NCBI GenBank assembly: GCA_030280995.1
Contig: JASXTE010000009.1
Location: 31,580,501-31,644,500, forward strand
DNA length: 64,000 bases
Source: Hemileia vastatrix
Lineage: Eukaryota > Basidiomycota > Pucciniomycetes > Pucciniales > Zaghouaniaceae
Direction of reading: 5' to 3'
Part shown: piece by piece, positions 10,799-21,534 of the stretch
Numbering within the stretch: position 1 is the stretch's first letter
Layout: each line of letters opens with the position of its first letter
The notes under the pieces: generated by a model
The model's input: only the letters and a program-made list of their open reading frames with translations
Database searches by the model: none
What the model was told of the DNA's origin: nothing
Made by a program: the position numbers and the translations under genes

Positions 10799-11685
10799 CA
10801 CCACCCAATATGGGGGGCGGACTTGCTAGCAAGTCCGCAACCTTGAACCCTAATTCATATCTTTTTGAGCACACATTGAGGAAGTGATGAAACCATCATG
10901 AAGAAGTATTGAATTTACTTTGAACACACCTTGAAGCTCATGTGAACACAAATGGGGCTACAAGGGCTGGAAAGGCTGGAGAGAGGGGTGAGGAAGGGTG
11001 TATGGGGTAGCGAAAAGGTTGGGAAAGAGTTGGAAGGGAAGATTAAGGGTTCCGAGGCATTTTAAATGAAGAAAAGGGTCTGGGAGAGGTTGAGAGGGGT
11101 GAAATGGGGATCAAAAGAGGATGGCATACAATGGGGCTGGGAGGATAGCAAAAGGCATGGGAAGGGAAGACAAGCATGTGTTGATAGAATTGAAAGGGAT
11201 GGAGATTGGTGCAAACAGAGTGTGAAAATAGGAGGATGAACTCTGTTCTTCGGGCGAAGAACAGAGTTCACTTCCATAAAATATTAGCTGAAACATAGTT
11301 TTCAATTCTGTAAAAACAGTTGTAAGTAATAGAAAAAGTCACTGATTTTTTTTATATGTAATCTGAAATTTTTTAATAAAATTATTGTATTTAAGAATTG
11401 CAATATTGTCAATCAATTTTTATTGATCAAATTAATTTAATAAAGTATTATTTTAATAAGCTGTTTCAAAAAATACTTTGCATTGAGTAGACTCATGGAA
11501 TGATTTTTTCTGGCTTCCATTCAGTTATCCTCACACTTTCACTATGTTTTCAATATAGATCCATTGTTATTTGTGTGATACTTCAAGTGAAAGTTCAGTA
11601 TTACTTCAGTCTGAGTTCCATCTGATTTCCATCTGACTTCAAGTTGCGGACTTGCTAGCAAGTCCTCCCCCTATATTGCGTGGTG
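10799..11685 (-). mobile_element. 887-bp MITE with palindromic inverted termini, in B1 RT
   Basis: Ends are CACCAC...GTGGTG with terminal inverted repeats of about 43 bp. Each contains a palindrome around ACTTGCTAGCAAGT; the left one is a perfect 22 bp. The flanking duplication is TAT (10796-10798, 11686-11688), and B2 shows the empty site with a single TAT. A central 34-bp hairpin lies at 11237-11270. It has no coding capacity of its own. It is almost identical, in reverse orientation, to 36460-37346. A 3-bp duplication and CAC ends suggest a non-autonomous CACTA-like DNA transposon; the class is tentative. Confidence 0.88.
11237..11270. repeat. Perfect hairpin inside the MITE
   Basis: Two 16-bp arms, TGAACTCTGTTCTTCG and its exact complement, are separated by GG. 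The same structure is present in the copy at 36875-36908. Confidence 0.85.
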
Positions 11686-14293
11686 TATGTCATTACTTCT
11701 TACCCTTTTCAATGGTGCTAATTTCTTTTCTAAAATTGATCTTAGAGACGCTTACAATCTGATTCGCATTGCAGAAGGTCATGAACCACTGACTGCAATG
11801 CGCACTAGATTTGGTAGTTTTGAATATTTAGTTATGCCTTTTGGATTATGTAACGCACCTTCAACATTTCAAACTTTTGTTAATGATATCTTTCAAGATG
11901 TTGTTGAACAATTTGTAGTCGTCTATTTAGATGATATTTTAATATTCTCAAAAACACTAAATGAACATATTCATCATGTTTGACAGGTCCTAAATCGTCT
12001 TCGAGATCATGGTCTCTACACCAAGCATAATAAATGCGAATTCCACCTCAAATCAATTGATTTTTTGGGTTTTACGTTGTCCACTGATGGTTTAGTCATG
12101 GATGAAAAAAAAGTCCAGAAAATCCTGGAATGGCCTGAGCCCAAAAACATGAAATCGCTCCAAGGATTTTTGGGTTTTGCAAACTTCTATAGAAGATTTA
12201 TTAAAGATTACTCTAAAACTATTTCCAATCTTACTTCTCTTCTTAGAAAACAAATTACTTTTGTTTTTAATTCTACAGCTCGAAAGGAATTTGAAGCACT
12301 AAAAAAGGCTTTCACCACAGCCCCAATTCTTCGACATTTTGACCCTTCTGCCTCGACAATAGTTGAGACAGATGCGAGCGATTATGCTATTGCAGGGGTC
12401 ATCTCCCAATTAAACCCTGAAACAAATTTGTTTCATCCTGTTGCTTTTGAGTCATCCAAACTCATAGCCGCAGAATTAAATTATGAAATTCATGACAAAG
12501 AGCTTTTAGCTATTATCCATTGTCTTAAAAAATGGCGCTCTTTTCTTCTCAGCCTAGATAGTCCTTTTCAAATCTTAACAGATCATAATTCTTTGAAATA
12601 CTTCATGTCTTCTAAAGTGTTAACCAGGCGTCAAGCCAGGTGGGCTGAATTTTTGTCTGAATTTTCTTTCTCTATTTCCTATCGCCCAGGGAAATTCTGC
12701 ATTGTCCCAGATATCTTGTCACGTTGGGACAACGTTTACCCACAGCGGGGGGACGCATTTGCTAAAAAGAACCCAGCAAATGTGCAATCAATCTTCAACA
12801 AATCAATGTTAACGACTCATCAACTTAATTCGATGACAATTCAATCTTTTCGAAATACACTATCCAACATCCTCGAAGCTCAGTCAAAGGACGAATATTG
12901 TTTAGGGTTAAAAGACAAAATACTGTCGAAGCAAGGGGCCAAAAGATTTAGTATTGAATCAGGTCTATTAGTCTACGAAGGTAGAGTAGTCATACCCGAC
13001 AACAATGAGATAAAATTATGGATTTTCAACAGTCAAAATGATTCTCCATTAGCTGGTCATTTTGGGGTTGAAAAAACCTACCAGTTAATAGCGAGGGATT
13101 TCTTCCGGCCAGGTATGACCAGGGAAATCAAGGCCTATATAAAAGCTTGTTACGAATGTAATAGGAATAAGGCTCCCCGTCACCGGAAGCGTGGGTTGCT
13201 TCAACCACTTCCTATTCCCTCTAAACCTTGGGAATCTTTATCGATGGATTTCATTTCTCAACTTCCTATTTCTAATGATTTTGATGCTATATTAGTAATA
13301 GTAGATAGATTTTCAAAAATGTCTATTTTCATTAAAACCACTACTACTGCTACAGCAGAAGATTTGTCAAAATTGTTTCTAGAATATGTATTTTCTAAAC
13401 ACGGCTTACCAAATGATATTATTTCAGATAGAGGCTCATTGTTTGTATCCACATTCTGGACCCAACTGTGTCGACAACTCAATATCACGAGGAACCTCTC
13501 CACGGCCTATCACCCTGAAACCGACGGTCAAACAGAAAGAGTTAACCAAATCCTCGAACAATATCTTCGAATGTATGTCAGTTACCAACAAGACGATTGG
13601 ACCACATGGTTACCATTGGCCGAATTTGCTTATAATAACTCAACTCATTCTTCGACACTACAATCTCCCTTCGAAACCATTTATGGACGACATCCTCGAT
13701 TCAACTCAATCCATGTAGGAACTAATCATCCTGTGGAACATTATCTTCGAACTATATCACGACTTCAAGAAGAACTTAAAACAAATTTGGAATCAGCAAT
13801 TCGAAGATACAAGGAACAGGCCGACAAACATCGACAATCTGCTCCTTCCTTTAAACCAGGCGACAAAGTATGGCTCGACGCACGAAAAATTTGAACAACA
13901 CGACCATCAAAGAAACTGGCTGAAAAGCGCTTGGGACCATTCGAAATTGACTCTGAAGTCTCTAAAACTGCATTTCGACTCAAGTTACCTACTAAATGGC
14001 AGGCAATTCACCCTGTTTTCCATGTATCTCTCCTGGAACTGGCTCGAGAAATATACCCGGGCAAGAACCAACCCCCTCCGGGAACGGTCGAAGTAGAAGA
14101 TCATCTAGAGTGGGAAGTAAGTCGTATCCTTGATTCAAGAATACGCAAGGGGAAACTTCAATACCTCGTGGAATGGGAAGGCTTCTTCAATGACACAGAC
14201 AAAACATCCTGGGAACCAGCCATCAATGTTTCTAACGCCCCTGAACTCCTAAAATCATTTCATTTGAAATATCCTTTAAAACCAAAACCTTAA

Positions 14294-15059
14294 AATTTCT
14301 TTTCTTTTTCTTTCTTTCTTTAAAATCTAAACACCTCTTAAATTTCTTAGCCTTGTTTCTCTCTTTTCTCTCTCTTCTTTTTCTTTCTTCTACTTCTATA
14401 TAAATTTTCTCTAAAAACCAACTAAAAGTAAAATCAAAAGTAAAATTAAATAAAAATAAAATAAAATAAATAGAATAAACATAAACAATAAAATAAAAAA
14501 ATAAAAAAATAAAATAAATAGAATAAACATAAATAATAAAATAAAATAAAAAAACTCTTAAATCTCTCTAAATATTTTCTTTCTTTTCTCTTTTTCAATT
14601 CTCTAAAAATACATTCTTTTCTTAAATTTAAAATTCTCTTTAAAATTTTCTTCTCTAAAAATTTATTCTCTCTTTAAAAATTTTCTTCTCTTCGAACCAT
14701 CAAATCTTGTACGGCAGGACCATTTCCTCGGACTTAACTTCAACCTCTAAATCTCCCTATAATAATTCTTGGAAAAAATAATTCTTCTTTTCAAATTCTC
14801 TTTAAATTCTAAATTCAGTTTTTTCTTTTTTTTCCTCTTCCTCTCTTTTCAACTAAAATTTCCTAAAAAAAAAAAAAAAAATAAAATCTTTCATTAAATT
14901 CTCAATTTAACAAACTCATCTCAATCACCAACCGTTTCTTTTTCTCTCTCTTCTCTTACATAAAATTTTCCTTTTAAAACCTTAATACCTCCTTCAAATT
15001 AAACAACTTTTTTCTTTCTTTAAATTTCTTCTTTCAAATTCTAAAATTTTTATTTAAAA
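14294..15059 (+). other. Low-complexity spacer of B1
   Basis: The region between the chromodomain and the antisense gene is CT-rich and then AT-rich, with (AATAA)-type microsatellite tracts around 14430-14560. No coding frame is visible. The equivalent spacer in B2 is 53413-54412. It probably holds the 3' ends of both the sense pol and the antisense gene. Confidence 0.6.
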
Positions 15060-15320
15060 CACCACACAATATGGGGGGCGGACTTGCTAGCAAGTCCGCA
15101 ACCTTGGACCCAAACTCACCATAGATTGAACACACATTGAGCTATTGATAAAGGAACCATACAATCAGGGATGAACACCACTCAGCAGAACAGTTTTAGG
15201 TGGGTGTTCAAGTAGAGTTCAGTATGGGTTCAGTCTGAGTTCAGTCTGAGTTCCATCTGAGTTCCATCTGAGTTCAGGTTGAGGACTTGCTAGCAAGTCC
15301 ACCCCCTATATTGCGTAGTG
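15060..15320 (+). mobile_element. 261-bp short MITE of the same palindrome-ended family
   Basis: CACCACACAATATGGGGGG... at the left and the inverted form at the right, each with a palindrome around ACTTGCTAGCAAGT. The duplication is AAA (15057-15059 and 15321-15323). B2 has an uninterrupted empty site near 53565. Inside are tandem TTCAGTCTGAG and TTCCATCTGAG repeats, also found at the right end of the long copies. It is a shortened derivative. Confidence 0.85.
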
Positions 15321-15464
15321 AAACTTCTTTTTTCTTTTCCTTTTTTCTCTCTCTCCCAAATCTTATAAAATTAATAATATTCACCTACAATAAAAAAAAA
15401 TAAAAATAAAATAAAATAAAACTAAAATACAAATTTTTCTACTTCTTTACATCTCCTTTTCATT

Positions 15465-16416
15465 TCAAATTTTTTCTTTTAATTTTTCTCGAACCAATCT
15501 TTTCATTTTCTCCAAAACTACCCTTATCTCCTTCCTGCATTTTTCAAATACCTCCTCCTCTCCTACCGGAACCACCTCTCCAATCTCCAAGAGTTCCTCT
15601 GCCACGTCGAAGAAAGCAGCGTCGATAATTGTGTCGACCTCCGCACATAACTCTTCTGCGAACCTTACTTGTTGACCTTGACAAGGTTTCTTTGACCACA
15701 CCTGGCCCAGTGTGTCTTCAGGTTCTTCAACTACATCCGTGGCTGGAGGGTTTGCCTCAGTTGGTAAAACTGGCGCAGGCTCCCCAATTGGGTCTTCAAG
15801 GGTATTCGATGTCTAAACAAAACTCATCAGTAACTTCATCCTTAAAAAATAACAATTGAAAACTTACCTCGAAGATGGGGTCAGGCTCTAAGAATAACCT
15901 TGGCGCCACCTCAACCTCTGCCTCTCTTTCCTCCTCGTCGTCTTCGATGACCACCCGTCGTTTCTTGGGTGCCCGCCCTGGAACAGGGACTTCATCTTCA
16001 TCTTCCTCCACCAACTTGTCGGCCTCTTCCTCGACACCTCGCTTCAAACTCGTGGCCTGGGTTACCCAGGTTGTGATCTCGTTATTTAGCTCCTTATCAT
16101 TTTCCCCCACCGATTGTTCATCTTCAATCGAGACATCCCAAATGTCTTCGACCACCTCTTTTGTTTTAGGGATTACCCAAAACTTGGTCTTGGTGAACCG
16201 TTGTTCGATCTCTGCGTTCTTCGTCAACGCATCGCACGCCACTCGTCGCCAACGGCAAATCTCACATTTCTGGCAAGGGCCTCGAGTCGCCATACTTTCG
16301 ACACAAAAATATTCCATGCTTTCACAAGCCATGCAAGTTTGTGAAAATTGTCGCGTAATCATTCCCCCATCCGCTTTAGGGTGTGGAGGCGTAGGTGTGG
16401 GAGTAGGGCAGTTCAT
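15465..16416 (-). CDS. Antisense spliced Zn2Cys6-like gene carried by B1
   Basis: It runs opposite to the retrotransposon between chromodomain and 3' LTR. Exon 1 is 16416-15868 (183 codons), the intron is 15867-15813 and exon 2 is 15812-15465 (116 codons with stop). The frame stays open, giving about 298 residues. Cysteines at 28, 31, 38, 48, 51, 54 and 61 give C-x2-C-x6-C-x9-C-x2-C-x9-C, close to the fungal Gal4-type Zn2Cys6 cluster. Next come a middle region, acidic runs near 128-142 and 158-167, and a basic PKKRRV motif near 150-155 like a nuclear localisation signal. The C-terminal half of exon 2 looks helical and charged. No known protein is recognised; a nuclear DNA-binding regulator is inferred. 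B2 carries a decayed copy. Confidence 0.72.
15813..15867 (-). other. Intron of the B1 antisense gene
   Basis: 55 bp, GTAAG...TTTAG on the minus strand. Removing it joins two open frames in phase and bypasses the stop that would otherwise end exon 1. The same donor and acceptor occur in B2 (53003-53058). Confidence 0.75.
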
Positions 16417-16508
16417 TATAAAAAGAGAAATTAATAAGTGAGGAAAAAGTTATAGAAGAAGGGAAACTAGTGTGGGAAGATGGCTCAAGCTCAACGGAGT
16501 TCGCGATT

Positions 16509-16517
16509 CTTATACCC
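16509..16517 (-). promoter_or_regulatory. TATA-like box of the antisense gene (B1)
   Basis: Minus-strand GGGTATAAG lies just inside the 3' LTR boundary and about 95 bp upstream of the antisense ATG. The same GGGTATAAGAATCGC stretch is kept in B2 (near 52345-52359), suggesting the gene has its own promoter. Confidence 0.5.
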
Positions 16518-16524
16518 GGGCATA

Positions 16525-17277
16525 TGTCACGCACCACGTGACACTCAAGGCAAAAGCAGCTCATTAAATCAATAATACCGAGTCCTAAATCTATACTCGA
16601 AGTGCAGAATGCAATTCCCCATAGCAACTGCGATTTTCCTTTGTGTAATTACTATTTAACTGCGCTAGCCTAAACTCTAAATCTAAATTAGTCAATCTCC
16701 CAATAGGGTGCCTTAGTCTCCTTTTCAATAAGCGACACACAGCGCTAGGTTCAACGAAATAGTACAGTAGTAGTTTTCATTAAAAGTTTTGTTAATTAAT
16801 AAAAAGGGGTAAATTGAGCATGGACGTATATTTAGTGAAGAGGGTCTAAGTGTATGTTAGTAATGGTCAATGGAAGGGAGGTCAATGCGAGGAGGAACAA
16901 AGGATATAAAAGGGGTTGGTTATTTGGTTCGATATTCCTTAGAATTAAATTATAAATCGTATTTACATTAATAGTGGTAAATCTTTAAAGTTAAATCATT
17001 GTTATTGTATCTTTCTTTTATTTTCTCAATATTCATTTCTAAATCCTAAATCTTTGATTATTGAGTTTCCAACCCTTTGTGAGATTTTAAGAATTCCTAT
17101 TACCTGTGAAACTATTTTATAATTCTTCTCGAACGAACCTCGAACCTGTAGCTCTTACTTCGAGTGACCTTCAAACCACTTCCTCGAATCATTCCTCTGT
17201 GCTTCGAAGAAGTTTCTAAATCTCTCATCTCACTTTCAGGAACATCCTTGACCTTGTGCGTAGGTCGTCAGGTGAAA
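16525..17277 (+). repeat. 3' LTR of element B1
   Basis: 753 bp, TGTCACGC...GGTGAAA. The last bases differ from the expected GGTGACA by one C-to-A change. It is followed by the target duplication ACAAG. It carries AGAATTAAATTATA (16941-16954), the partner of the primer site. Confidence 0.92.
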
Positions 17278-18738
17278 ACAAGGTGCATCATTAATTTTTG
17301 ATGGAAACTCAGGAATATCTACGGGCATTTCTGGCACTAATTTTACTTTAGATGAGCTAGGCACAGGAAAAATTGGAGTATCTTGTGCAACAGGTTCTTT
17401 CAAAGGAGTGGCAGAGTGCTTTTGGTCATGTAACAATGAATTCAACTTCTCTTCAATGGTTGTTAGCCTAATTTTCACTCTTGGAATACTGTATAATGTC
17501 TCATTGATAGTTGCAAAAGATAATTGATTCTTGCTTTTCAGAGTTGTGTAATGTTCACTTAGTCTCTTCATGTTCAGCTTATGTCCCTCTAGCTCCTGAA
17601 AACAGATAGACACAGTGTCTTGTAAATTAGACAAATAATTCTTGATATTTTGCCACAAAGCAAATTTCTTCTCATGAGTTACTTTGTACTTATAAAAATT
17701 ATCAGAAACTCTCTGTAATTCACTTCTTACTAATTGGTAACCTTTTTCAGTTAACAAACTATTAAATTTTTGAGTCAATTTCATGCTGTTCATTATATGA
17801 CTTTGTTTGGAAATAATATCTCTCAACTATTCATCATTAATGGTAGCTACATCTGGAGTATTTCTAAATAAGGAAACAGAGAAATTTTCCAGATTCTCAA
17901 AAAATTCAGGATCAAGTGTTTCATCAATAATAGCCATATCAGGATTAATCATTGAAGTAGCAATCAATAATAAAGGATTAGTTACATCAGAAGATTGAGT
18001 AATATGCCTACTACAGCCAGCCTCTACTGGTCTTAAGGTATCATCTTACCTTACAGAGTTACCTGAAAGAACTGAATCAGTAACAAGGAAGGGTACTTGG
18101 GTTTCAATAGAGGGGCTTACCATGGCTTTGGAAGAAATTGGAGTTGATTGTTAATCCTTTTTGTTCCTCCTTGGTAGGGTTGAGGAGAGGTTGGGTTGAA
18201 CTGATGGGGCCTGGAAGGACCTTCCTGAGGTGCTTGCTATTGTTGTTGGGCCTGTAGGTAGTCCAACTGGGTGTTTAGCCAGTCCCATTTCCATCTTGAA
18301 ACTTCCACATTTTCCTGTGGCTGAGGAGCCAACTGTAGAATGGATTTTGTTGTTGTTGGAGGTTTCCTCTTCTCTTGAAGAAAGAATTCTACATTTCTTT
18401 CCTTTTCTTCTAGAATTTGTACTTTTGATTTTTACTTGAGGTTCTCTGCACTCAACTCCGTGATGTGGGTGGAGAGGTTTTTGACTTGCTGCTGCAAGGG
18501 CATCTTTTTTATCTTGAATCCTCGTGAAAGCTCTTCTGGGGGGTCCAATGGAGGCTTTTGATCCAGAGCAGTTTTTTCCACTTTTATTTCCACTTCTTGC
18601 ATCTCCACATCCTGATTAGTCCAGCAATTGATTAATTTGAGAAATATTTGTAGTCAAAGGGGAACTTACAGAAGCCCCATCATAATCAATCAAGTCTAGT
18701 TCCTCATCACCGCCAGAAGAAGCACTTTGATCAGTCAT
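17278..18738 (-). pseudogene. Element A gag, 5' part
   Basis: On the minus strand it starts at ATG 18738 (MTDQSASSGG) and runs toward the B1 insertion. The longest clean frame is 17826-17236, rich in charged and helical sequence (QLVRSELQRV, LKSKNQLSFA) like a coiled-coil Gag region. A KWDW segment also found in element C Gag (near 31270) supports homology. Several stops and frame changes occur between 18100 and 18640. The coding sequence resumes at 7719 beyond B1. Confidence 0.7.
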
Positions 18739-19694
18739 TGTTGTAAATAACCAAACTGAAAGAAAGAAATATAAAAAATTTAATCATTTATTATTCAACT
18801 TTGTTAAAAAAAAGAGAAAAAATAAAAAAATAAATTTCAAGTATATATTCAATTATCAGCATTATTTAATCAACTGGAATAATGAAAATATAATATTTAT
18901 TGGGATAAAAAGTCAACTGAAATAATTATCACAATTTTTAATTAATTAAATTAATTAAGTTATTTATATTTTATTAACAGGATTAACTAAAATAATAAAA
19001 TAATTTATTAATTATCAGGACAAAAATTCAACTGGAATAACTTATACAAGTCTCAATTAATTACTAATATTTCTCTTGATATATAATAATCAGGACTATG
19101 AGTCAACTGAAATTTTTACTACCAGGACTTTAATGTCAACTGAAGTAATTTAATATAATTAATTTAAGTAATTTATTTATTTATTATTTCACTCCCAGGT
19201 CAATTGTCAACTGAAAAAATAAAATAAGATTTTAATTATCAGGACAATTGTCAACTGAAATGTTAAAAAAAATAATTAATTAGATAATTTTATTACTTCT
19301 AGGAATAAGAACAGTATTGCTCTATCATGGCCAACTAGGAAAAAAGAAATTTATTGTTTAACAGGAACCTCCCCATGTAATGTGAAAAAATTAATGCCAC
19401 TACAGAGTGCTGAGTAAAAAGATATATGTGAAAGATGAAATAAGCAGAGTGATACCTACAGATAGTAACTGGTATAGGCACTACAAATATATAGGAAAAA
19501 TACACCTATATAAAACATAGATTTGGAGCAAGTTTTGATTCCCAGTTACTGAAAAAAAAGGTGAGTCACGTATTTGTTGACATTTGAAGTTTTTAGTCAT
19601 CCACAAGTCCTTATTAGTCCTTGTAGTCACAGGTCCCTTTGTCTTTGGTGTCATATTAACCATGTTCCAGAAAAATTTTGGAAAGGCTCCCGAC
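18739..19694 (-). other. Element A leader with degenerate repeats
   Basis: This is the untranslated stretch between the 5' LTR and gag. From about 18855 to 19265 a motif resembling CAGGACAATTGTCAACTGAA (plus strand) recurs about eight times at irregular spacing of 30-75 bp, for example near 18900, 19014, 19088, 19121, 19194 and 19239. No coding frame is apparent. The position suits RNA packaging or dimer sites, but that role is a guess. Confidence 0.6.
19685..19694 (-). promoter_or_regulatory. Possible primer-binding site of element A
   Basis: Next to the 5' LTR the minus strand reads GTCGGGAGCC. This could be part of a tRNA 3'-end complement if the usual leading TGG has been damaged. No match to the LTR itself (self-priming) was found. 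Confidence 0.25.
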
Positions 19695-20503
19695 TGTCAA
19701 GGGGTCTTAAAGGTCTAGAAGGTTTTATGGCAGTCCAAATGGCGGAGAAGGTGGGAAAACTCAAGAATTTAGATCAAATTACATAGTTTTTATCTTTTAA
19801 AATTTCTTACACAAATAAAAGGTAAGGGAATATTTTATTATTACTTAGAAGTATTTAAATTACAAAAAATGTAATGAGTAAACCAGTTATAATATTAATA
19901 GAATTGTTATTGGTTGTATTTAATAAAAAATGTAATTAGTATGGAATAAAGAAAACAGGACAAAGTGTAAAGCTTTTTATAGGAAAAAAGGAGAGAGAGC
20001 ACACAGAGTTAAGAAGCCTACATACAAGAGTGTAAGAGAAAAGATCATTGCAAAATAAGAAATTAAAAAAAGCAGAAAGTACTAAAAGGACACACCAATA
20101 AAATATATTTTAATGTATATATCAATTTATTTGATATATTTTAAAGTTCACTTTTATATGTCACACTTAGTAAAAAACAATTTGATTTTCAATTTTTAGT
20201 ATTAATATAAGTTTAGTACTTTAAATAAACTAATTTGAATTTTTTTTATTCAATTTTAGTATTTGTATATTTTTATCGCTTTTAACCTGTCATTGAGCAT
20301 GGTGTTGGGGAATAAAAATATAAGGGACATTAACATTAAATTAAATATTTACTAAATTCACTTATTGTAATTATTTAATTTATTACAATTAAATTAAAGT
20401 AAATATAATATAAATAATAATAAAATAAGAAATAAAAAGGCATGGCTTAATCCTAGTAAATAATTAATTATTTTACTGTGTAAGTCTAGCAGCCTTGCTG
20501 ACA
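19695..20503 (-). repeat. 5' LTR of element A
   Basis: 809 bp, the partner of 1379-2186, with TGTCAAGG at the internal end and TGACA at the outer end, followed by GTATA. Confidence 0.9.
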
Positions 20504-20508
20504 GTATA

Positions 20509-21534
20509 CCTGAGCCAGTTTATTTATTTATCTTTGAACACCATGAAATTGAGGATTTATGTCTATTAAATTAGAATATGATGTAAGGTTTATATTAACC
20601 AAAATTTAATCTTTTTAATGCTATTTTTTTCCCATAGGGATATTTAAAAATACCTATTGTATCTCTTATACAAAATAAACATCATATAGTAGATCTTCAA
20701 TGAGAAACTGATAGAATGATAAAAAACACTATTTCCATCTACTACAGAGAGTCCTTAAAAATATTAAAGTCTAAAATTAAATTTTAAACACCTCTTTTCA
20801 CACCAGAAACTTTTTTAAATGTGTTGTTTATATTGCCTGGTGAGCACTTTAATTATCCCAAAAAATAATATTCAAGCACACTTAAGATTTAGAATTACAC
20901 TTTGAAGAATTTTAAGTTTTTAAATTTATTTTATATTTAAGATTTATTTTAGTTTATATGTCATTTTGTCACATTAAAAACTTACTGAGTAGTGATTAAT
21001 ATTTAAATTCATGAAATAACTCTACCAAATCATAATATTCTTATGAAATGGTGATAAAATATATTACAAAAATTTCCATAATCTCAGCTATGTATTTCTT
21101 TTAATAAGGTTATAATATGAAATTCTTAGTATTTGAGGAATATATAGAAATTTAGAAGGTAGAAATTAATCTTATTTTTTTTAATCATCTTTTCAAATTT
21201 GAAAATCTCAAAAACTGAATTAAATTCTACTATCATAAGAAATGAAATTCCTTCAAGAAATTTATACAAAAAATATTTAAAATAAAATTTCTTAGTATAA
21301 AGAATCTGAGAGACTCCTTTATTGAGTCTTAAATCAGGAAAAAACACATTCCTGAATTTGAACTATTTAGTAGTATCTGTTTTCCACTGAATTCTAGGAT
21401 ATAAAATTTAAGAATTTTGATGGTTCAATGGGTTTTTTAGATAAATTAATTTAACTGAAAATAATTATAATGCATAATATAAAATTATAAATTTAAATCA
21501 AAGAAAAAATCAGTTTTTAAAGTCCAAACTTAAA
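20509..21534. other. AT-rich region without recognisable genes
   Basis: No supported coding frame or RNA gene. The short frame around 21126-21347 is AT-driven. Confidence 0.5.

Larger units (their letters stand above)
9739..14293 (+). pseudogene. B1 Pol: protease, RT, RNase H, integrase, chromodomain
   Basis: Protease motif D-S-G-A at 9898-9909. RT follows, with [11 protein letters not shown], then a MITE insertion (10799-11685), then YLDD at 11924-11935. RNase H carries ETDASDY and TDHN. The integrase zinc finger is C-x2-C with AGHFG; B1 has Asn where B2 has the first His. The integrase core is D (13247), D (13427), E (13535), an exact DD35E spacing. The chromodomain lies at about 14100-14240 (EVSRILDSR, WEGF, SWEP). 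Defects: frameshift near 10090, TGA at 10540, TGA at 11982 and TGA at 13892-13894. Each of these TGAs sits at a position expected to be CGA. The last one is shared with B2. Confidence 0.9.
7725..17277 (+). mobile_element. Element B1: Ty3/gypsy chromovirus with antisense gene, nested in A
   Basis: 9553 bp with LTRs at 7725-8498 and 16525-17277 and target duplication ACAAG (7720-7724 and 17278-17282). Order: 5' LTR, self-priming site, gag, -1 frameshift site, protease, RT, RNase H, integrase, chromodomain, AT/CT-rich spacer, antisense zinc-cluster gene, 3' LTR. Two MITEs (10799-11685 and 15060-15320) were inserted later. It is rich in TCG sites, unlike the elements around it, so it looks young. 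Gag and pol each carry a few frameshifts or stops. Sister copy B2 lies at 51561-59749. Confidence 0.93.
1379..20503 (-). mobile_element. Element A: Ty3/gypsy chromovirus, decayed, carrying nested insertions
   Basis: LTRs at 1379-2186 and 19695-20503 bound it, flanked by GTATA. Read on the minus strand the order is 5' LTR, repeat-rich leader, gag, protease, RT, RNase H, integrase, chromodomain, 3' LTR, which is the Ty3/gypsy order. A family C solo LTR (2614-3981) splits the integrase and complete element B1 (7725-17277) splits gag. Without these the element is about 8.2 kb. Gag is broken by stops, and a deletion has removed the integrase zinc finger and two of the three catalytic acids, so it cannot be autonomous. 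CG dinucleotides are scarce compared with B1, which fits a long-silenced copy. Confidence 0.9.

Noticed and set aside
10818..10839. Palindromes with the TTGCTAGCAA core as operators, terminators or CRISPR repeats
   Set aside because: They occur only inside MITE termini next to CACCAC ends and target duplications; spacing and context rule out a CRISPR array or bacterial sites.
11062..11277. 71-codon frame identical to one at 36868-37083
   Set aside because: It lies inside two nearly identical MITE copies and spans their hairpin. Identity reflects recent copying of the MITE, not protein conservation.
17807..17998. Plus-strand frames across 17807-18440
   Set aside because: They are antisense to element A gag, with no conserved motif and no counterpart in element C.
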